Assembly (NCBI GenBank): GCA_024760905.1
Contig: CM045751.1
Coordinates: 5,298,501 to 5,362,500, forward strand
Origin: Plotosus lineatus
Taxonomy: Eukaryota > Chordata > Actinopteri > Siluriformes > Plotosidae
Direction of reading: 5' to 3'
DNA: 64,000 nt
Shown: positions 58,569 to 64,000 of the stretch, in pieces
Layout of the letters: the number at the start of each line of letters is the position of its first letter
How positions within the stretch are numbered: position 1 is the stretch's first letter
Position numbers and translations under genes: made by a program
Notes under the pieces: generated by a model
What the model saw: only the letters and a program-made list of their open reading frames with translations
What the model was told of the DNA's origin: nothing
Databases searched by the model: none

Positions 58569-58595
58569 CTTTTTTTCTGGCGGGTAGGAATTCTC
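58569..58595 (-). CDS. trdn: Triadin-like exon, 27 nt
   Basis: Acceptor TTCCTTTTTTCTTCCAG (excellent), donor GTTTGT. Encodes EFLPARKK. Phase 1 at both ends. The donor is sub-optimal. Confidence 0.7.
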
Positions 58596-58849
58596 CTGGA
58601 AGAAAAAAGGAAGAAACTGGAATGAATACTGGGAATTATTTCCATATTAATGATGTGATTAAACTTCAAGATATAAAAGAAAATGCTTTATTTGACGTAA
58701 ACACAATGAGCTTCACACATGCCGTACTGACTGTTCCAAATTGCCCCTATGTGTGAGTGCGAATGGTTGTGTATGTGCTGGTCTGGGTGTACCCTGTTTT
58801 TATCCAGAGTCGACTGAGATAGGCTCAAGTGTCCCAACGTCCATGATAC

Positions 58850-59016
58850 AATTAATCCTAATTAGGGACAAAGGGAAGGTGGCAAACATCTCAGCTGATT
58901 ATAGGTGAGGGCACAGTACACCCTGGACGGTTCGCCAGGCCATTGCAGGGCAGAAACATGCTGATGGCTATGCAGATTCTCTTTACAAAAGTCAGCAATG
59001 GTTCTTTTACATGAAC
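58850..59016 (-). mobile_element. SINE family 1, minus, left part (split by LINE)
   Basis: Tail and body up to AATGGTTCTTTTACATGAACC; the remainder reappears at 61954-62085 after the LINE. Confidence 0.8.
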
Positions 59017-59104
59017 CATAACCACAACCATAACCATTGGTCGAAGACGTCGAAGAAGGAGAGGCGGGAGGCGTGTCCGTAGGCAGAGAGAGAAGAGGAA
59101 ATGC

Positions 59105-59776
59105 GTGAGCCTCGGACTGAGAGTAGGGACTTTGAATGTTGGAACTATGCAAGGAAAAGATAGGGAGCTGGCTGACATGATGCAGAGGAGGAAGGTGGAC
59201 ATACTGTGTGTTCAGGAGACAAGGTGGAAAGGTAGAAAGGCTAAAAGCTTAGGAGCAGGGTTTAAACTGTTTTATAATGGTGTGGATGGGAAGAGAAATG
59301 GAGTAGGAGTCATCTTGAAGGAGGGGTTTGTCAGGAATGTTCTAGAAGTGAAAAGAGTGTCAGACAGAGTGATGAGTCTCAAGTTAGAAATTGAAGGCGT
59401 GATAGTCAATGTTGTTAGTGCTTATGCCCCACAGGCAGGATGTAAGCTAGAAGAGAAGGAGAGATTCTGGAGTGAGTTAGATGAAGTGATGCAGAGTACC
59501 CCCAGAGGTGAAAGAGTGGTCATTGGAGCAGACTTCAATGGACATGTTGGTGCAGGCAACAGAGGGGACGAGGAAGTGATGGGCAGGTTTGGTATCCAGG
59601 ACAGGAACACAGAAGGACAGATGTTGATCGATTTTGCAAAAAGGATGGAAATGGCTGTGGTGAATACTTTCTTCCAGAAGAAACAGAAGCATAGGGTGAC
59701 TTATGAAAGCGGAGGTAAGAGCACACAGGTAGACTACATCTTGTGTAGGCGAGGTAATTTTGAAGGAAGTCAGTGA
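59105..59776 (+). pseudogene. LINE endonuclease domain (APE type)
   Basis: Open for 223 codons. Motifs: RVGTLNVGTM near the start, VQETRWKGRK with the catalytic Glu, VIGADFNGHVG with the Asp/Asn pair, and TQVDYILCRRG. A frameshift then truncates it before the terminal catalytic His. The exonuclease-endonuclease-phosphatase fold nicks the target DNA in such elements. Confidence 0.85.
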
Positions 59777-60536
59777 CTGCAAAGTAGTAGTGGGTGAGAG
59801 TGTTGCCAAACAGCATAGGATGGTGGTGTGCAGGATGACACTGATGGTGAGAAAGGTGAAAAAGGCAAAGGTAGAGTAGAAGACAAAGTGGTGGAAGCTG
59901 AAAAGGAAGAGTGTCGTGTTGTCTTCAAGGAGGAGTTGAAACAGGCTTTGGGTAGTCAGGAAGTGCTTCCAGAGGACTGGACAACCACAGCCAATGTGAT
60001 CAGGGAGACCGGTAGGAGAGTATTTGGTGTGTCCTCTGGAAGGAAAGTAGATAAGGAAACTTGGTGGTGGAATGAGGAAGTGCAGGAGTGTGTACAAAAG
60101 AAGAGGTTAGCCAAGAAGAAGTGGGACATTGAGAGGACCAAGAGAGTAAACAGGAGTACAGGGAGACACAGCGTAAGGCGAAGGTAGCAGTGTCAAAGGC
60201 CAAACAGAGGGCGATGATGACTTGTATGATAGGTTGAACAGTAAGGAGGGAGAAAATGATCTATACAGGTTAGCACAGCAGAGAAATAGAGATGGGAAAG
60301 ACGTGCAGCAAGTTAGAGTGATAAAGGACAGAGAGGGAAATGTATTGACTGATGACAGAAGTGTGCTGGGAAGATGGAAAGAGTACTTTGAAGAGCTGAT
60401 GAATGAGGAAAATGAGAGAGAAAAAGAGTAGAAGGGGTGACCGTTGAGGAGCAGGAAGTAGCAAAGATTAGTAAGGAGAAGTGAGGAGGGCATTGAAGAG
60501 GATGAAGAGTGGAAAGGCAGTTGGTTCTGATGACAT

Positions 60537-61919
60537 ACCAGTTGAGGTATGGAAGTGTCTAGGGAGGTAGCAGTAGATTTTCTGACAAGAATATTCAACA
60601 AGGTCTTAGAAAGTGAGCAGATGCCAGAGGAATGGAGGAGAAGTGTGCTTGTGCCCATTTTTAAGAACAAGGGCGATGTACAGAGTTGTGGCAACTACAG
60701 AGGGATAAAGTTGATGAGCCATACAATGAAGCTATGGGAAAGAATAGTGGAAGCAAGACTAAGGGCAGAGGTCAGCATTTGTGAACAACAGTTTGGTTTC
60801 ATGCCAAGAAAGAGCACCACAGATGCAGTGTTTAAGCTTTGAGGATGTTAATAGAGAAGTACAGAGAAGGTCAGAAGGAGCTGCATTGTGCCTTTGTGGA
60901 TCTGGAGAAAGCATATGACAGGGTGCCGAGAGAAGAACTGTGGTATTGTATGAGGAAGTCTGAGGACAGAGAAGTATGTTAGAGTGGTGCAGGACATGTA
61001 TGATAGATGTAAGACAGTGGTGAGGTGTGCTGTCGGTGTGACAGAAGAGTTCAAGGTGGAGGTGGGACTACATCAAGGGTCAGCTCTCAGCCCTTCTTGT
61101 TTGCTATGGTGACGGACAGGCTAACAGATGAGGTTAGACAAGAATCTCCATGGACTATGATGTTTGCAGATGACATTGTGATCTGTAGTGAGAGCAGAGA
61201 CCAAGTGGAGGAAAATCTAGAGAGGTGGAGGTATGCCCTGGAAAGGAGGGGATTGAAGGTTAGTCTTAGTAAGACAGAATACATGTGTGTGAACGACAAG
61301 GACCCAAGAGGAACTTTGAGGTTACAGGGGGCAGAGATAAAGAAGGTGGAGGATTTTAAGTACTTAGGCTCAACAATCCAGAGCAATGGAGAGTGTGGAA
61401 AAGAGGTGAAGAAGCGCTGCAGGCAGGTTGGAATGGATGGAGAAAAGTGTCCGTGTGATGTGTGATAGGAGAGTATCGGCAAGAATGAAGGGAAAAGTGT
61501 ACAAGACGGTGATGAGGCCAGCAATGTTGTATGGTTTAGAGACAGTGGCCCTGGGGAAAAGACAGGAGTCAGAGTTGGAGGTAGCAGAGATGAAAATGTT
61601 GAGGTTCTCTTTGGGAGTAACGAGGATGGATAGGATCAGAAATGAGTACATCAGAGGGACAGCACATGTTAGATGTTTTGGAGACAAAGTCAGAGAGGCT
61701 AGATTGAGATGGTCTGGACATGTACAGAGGAGGGATAGTGAGTATATTGGTCGTAGGATGCTGAGGTTGGAACCACCAGGCAAAAGGCCCAGAGGAAGAC
61801 CAAAGAGAAGATTTATGGATGCAGTGAAGGCGGACATGAAGGTCGTTGGAGTAAGAGTAGAAGATGCAGAGGATAGGGAGAGATGGAGGCAGATCATTTG
61901 CTGTGGCGACCCCTGAAGG
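60537..61919 (+). pseudogene. LINE reverse transcriptase and C-terminal region, broken
   Basis: Several frames together give PEEWRRSVLVPIFKNKGDVQ, NYRGIKLMSHTMKLWERIVE, the VDLEKAYDRVPREELWYC palm motif (out of frame with its neighbours), GLHQGSALSP-like sequence, and PWTMMFADDIVICSESRDQV (the catalytic Asp pair). The C-terminal 61428-61916 stretch contains MLYGLETVALGKRQESELEV and GRPKRRFMDA and ends CCGDP. Confidence 0.85.
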
Positions 61920-61953
61920 GAACAGCCGAAAGGAAAAGAAGAAGAAGAACCAT

Positions 61954-62085
61954 TACCATAGACAGTGAGAGACATGGCCACCCAGTTCGCTGCACTGGGG
62001 GGACAGTGACAACCCAGTGATAGTGGGCCTTGAACACCCAGCCTTGGGATCAGCACCCTATAATCTAGCACCAGGCCACCACTGC
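61954..62085 (-). mobile_element. SINE family 1, minus, right part (head side)
   Basis: CATAGACAGTGAGAGACATG through CTGCACTGGGGGGACAGTGA to the reversed head GGGCCTTGAACACCCAGCCT. Confidence 0.75.
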
Positions 62086-62376
62086 TCTGTAGTTATTAGT
62101 ATTATTATTATGATTATTGTAATTATTATATGCTGGTCAGGGTGTACCCTGTCTTCATCCAGAGTCAGCTGAGATAGGCTCCAGTCTCCCCATGACCATG
62201 ATAGGATTAATTGACTCCACAAATGAATACTGTTTTCTTTCCTAGCTTCTGGCTGTGATATGCCAGTTTGACATTAACCTCACTACGGCCTGGCTGATCT
62301 TGACCTTGCACACAAAGCTTTTGACTTGTTGGCTCTATTTATCATAAGCTATGTAAACCAAAGCTGCATATGTTTG

Positions 62377-62415
<39 letters not shown>

Positions 62416-62505
62416 GCTGTTATAGTAACTATGAAATGTATTTAAATTGGCAGTGACCATATTTTAAGCTTGTCATAATCAGGTGACTAAGCATTCACGA
62501 CTAAC
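62086..62505. other. Intron, nothing further
   Basis: An L2-type tail fragment (about 62134-62215) and a (TTA)n repeat (62379-62415). Confidence 0.45.
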
Positions 62506-62532
62506 CTTTCTTCTTCACTGCTTGCCATTCAA
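62506..62532 (-). CDS. trdn: Triadin-like exon, 27 nt (5'-most in window)
   Basis: Acceptor TTTTTATTCCTGCAG, donor GTTAGT. Encodes EWQAVKKK with the -KKK end seen in several exons. The other two frames contain stops. Phase 1 at both ends; it joins the next exon as a Gly codon. Confidence 0.7.
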
Positions 62533-63068
62533 CTGCAGGAATAAAAATGGTGAAAGAGGAATAATAATAAGGTCAGAAACAGTCATGAATATAGAACAAA
62601 GTCTCATCTGCAAATAATATTAAATTCAAACATTGGGATGCAACCACACAGTTATCTGACTAAATATTAAAATAGAAGACAAGACTCTTTTTGAAAGTTA
62701 TTCTTAACGAAAACTTTCAAGATTAAAGACTGTCTGCGTGAAAAATCTGAAGGGGACAGATGCAAGTTTTAATGCTTTTATCAGTAGCTTTGCAAATACC
62801 TGAATCAGAATAATGACATCATCAATAGGCAGGATAGCGGTTGGGGGGGGGGGGGGGGCTTTAAAGATCATTTGAACCCAAACCATTTAACAGCTCCAAC
62901 ACAAATCTGTAAATAAATGACATGAACGTATCAAAATCCTTTTCTTCAACATGTCAATTGGGGCCTTGATGACATCATCATTCTGAGACTTAGTTTTCAA
63001 AATAAAAAAATCTTTAAATCATGCATTCTCACCCTCCGATTTCAAACATTGAAATAAACGGATCTGGA
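62533..63068. other. Intron, nothing recognised
   Basis: Contains a G run (62844-62858). Confidence 0.4.
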
Positions 63069-63070
63069 TA

Positions 63071-63706
63071 CAGTGGTACCTTGACTTATGAATTTAATCT
63101 GTTCCGAGGGTGAGCTCATAAGCCGAAAAGTTCGTTAGATGAAACAATTATTCTCATAACAAGGAACATTCCAACCCTCTCCCAAATACACAGAACCTGA
63201 CACAAACACTCCCACAAGGCCAGTGCTTCTCAAATAGTGGGGCATGCCCCCTTTTAGGGGCGAAGTGTAATACCTTATATGACCCTGGGGAACATGCTTT
63301 TTTGCCATACTGTACTAGAACTAAGTGTAATTGCACCTCCACTACAGTAGGTGGCAGTGGTGCTCTCATTGTCATGCTATGGTGTAGGGAAAAAGCACCA
63401 AGCAAACGATATGAAGTGCAGTAAACACTATAGTTGCATACAGAGCACTGGAGGGTGGGGTGAAATGTTTTTATTTTCTTCCTACAGGGGGCAATCACAA
63501 AAAATAATTGCGATGCACTGCACAAGGTGTTCTTGGAGCGCGGAGGAGTACACGCAAAAAAATACGAGGCTAATCAACTCAGAAAAGCCATTTCCCCAGC
63601 ACAGCTCGTAAATCAAAATTTTGCTGGTTGGATGGGGCGGATTTTTGGTGGGATCGAAGCTTGTATCATTTGTTCTAAAAGGCACTCGTAAGTCAAGCTA
63701 CCCCTG
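63071..63706. mobile_element. Composite Tigger-like / hAT-like MITE (copy 4)
   Basis: Outer ends CAGTGGTACCTTGACTTATG and (reverse complement) CAGGGGTAGCTTGACTTACG with TA flanks. The inner hAT-like element spans 63221-63520, with CACAAGGC before and CACAAGGT after. About 200 bp of the left arm are deleted relative to copies 1-3. Confidence 0.85.
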
Positions 63707-64000
63707 TATTTGAATGAAATTCTCTTTTAATAGATGCTTTCTTCCCCTTGAATGAGGTCAGTAACAGACATGAACATAGAACAGTGAGAACAAAGACTCA
63801 TCTCCAGCTGGTAGAATATTCTAACCTCAAATTTACAAACAGTAAGATACAGCCATTCAGTTAAATGAAATACATACACTACTGTCGTGTGGAAAAGTAC
63901 AATAGATTATTTAAGATGATTATATAATTTACATAAATTAGCATTAAACTGAAACTGCCATAGCACTGTATATTACTCATGTTGGGTATTGCTGGATACA
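63707..64000. other. Intron, nothing recognised
   Basis: No in-phase exon candidate found up to the window edge. Confidence 0.4.

Larger units (their letters stand above)
59020..61946 (+). mobile_element. RTE-type LINE, near full length, degenerate
   Basis: An endonuclease domain, RT and C-terminal region in order, about 2.9 kb, ending in GCTGTGGCGACCCCTGAAGG...GGAAAAGAAGAAGAA. Flanked by GAACCAT on both sides (59013-59019, 61947-61953), a likely target duplication within a SINE. Frameshifts and stops interrupt the ORF at least near 59776, 59878, 60186, 60430 and 60570, so it is dead. Confidence 0.85.

Noticed and set aside
58531..58595. Longer version of the 27-nt exon using the GTGAAA donor
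   Set aside because: The phase-1 frame meets a stop; the only open frame needs a phase-2 start, unlike every other exon.

Overview
This is vertebrate, almost certainly teleost fish, nuclear DNA. The window is AT-rich and packed with microsatellites, tRNA-derived SINEs, TA-target MITEs and RTE/L2-type LINE pieces of kinds common in fish. It has no operons, dense long ORFs or other prokaryotic features. Most long ORFs are antisense shadows of low-complexity DNA or fragments of retroelements.

The main gene lies on the minus strand from about 62.5 kb down to 20.0 kb. I assembled 23 candidate coding exons by eye (one of them a very short, tentative microexon), nearly all far too short to appear as ORFs. 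All 23 have an acceptor and a GT donor (or, for the last, a stop codon). Every intron is phase 1, and no split codon at a junction makes a stop. The joined peptide is Lys/Glu-rich, carries one huge acidic exon (54.6-55.9 kb) and ends in a Cys-containing tail, KIPYFQCV...SGQ. Many tiny phase-1 exons encoding a KEKE-rich lumenal protein point to triadin (trdn), the sarcoplasmic-reticulum membrane protein linking calsequestrin to the ryanodine receptor. The N-terminal and transmembrane exons would lie beyond 64 kb. The acidic exon carries an apparent 1-nt deletion in a poly-purine run.

Layout: 1-126 may be the last coding segment of a plus-strand gene. 0.13-20 kb is intergenic and repeat-filled. 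20.0-62.5 kb is the triadin-like gene, with introns full of repeats. 62.5-64 kb is a further intron holding a composite Tigger/hAT element.

The most interesting repeat biology is as follows. (1) One tRNA-derived SINE body occurs with two different LINE-type 3' tails; one full copy (16001-16352) has a perfect 18-bp target duplication, and its tail matches the 3' end of the RTE-type LINE at 59.0-61.9 kb. (2) A Tigger-like MITE carries a nested hAT-like MITE, with the same 8-bp duplication CACAAGGC recognisable in four copies, so the composite spread as one unit. (3) A mariner-type element has its helix-turn-helix and C-terminal parts brought together by internal deletion. (4) An inverted pair of MITEs brackets several triadin exons.
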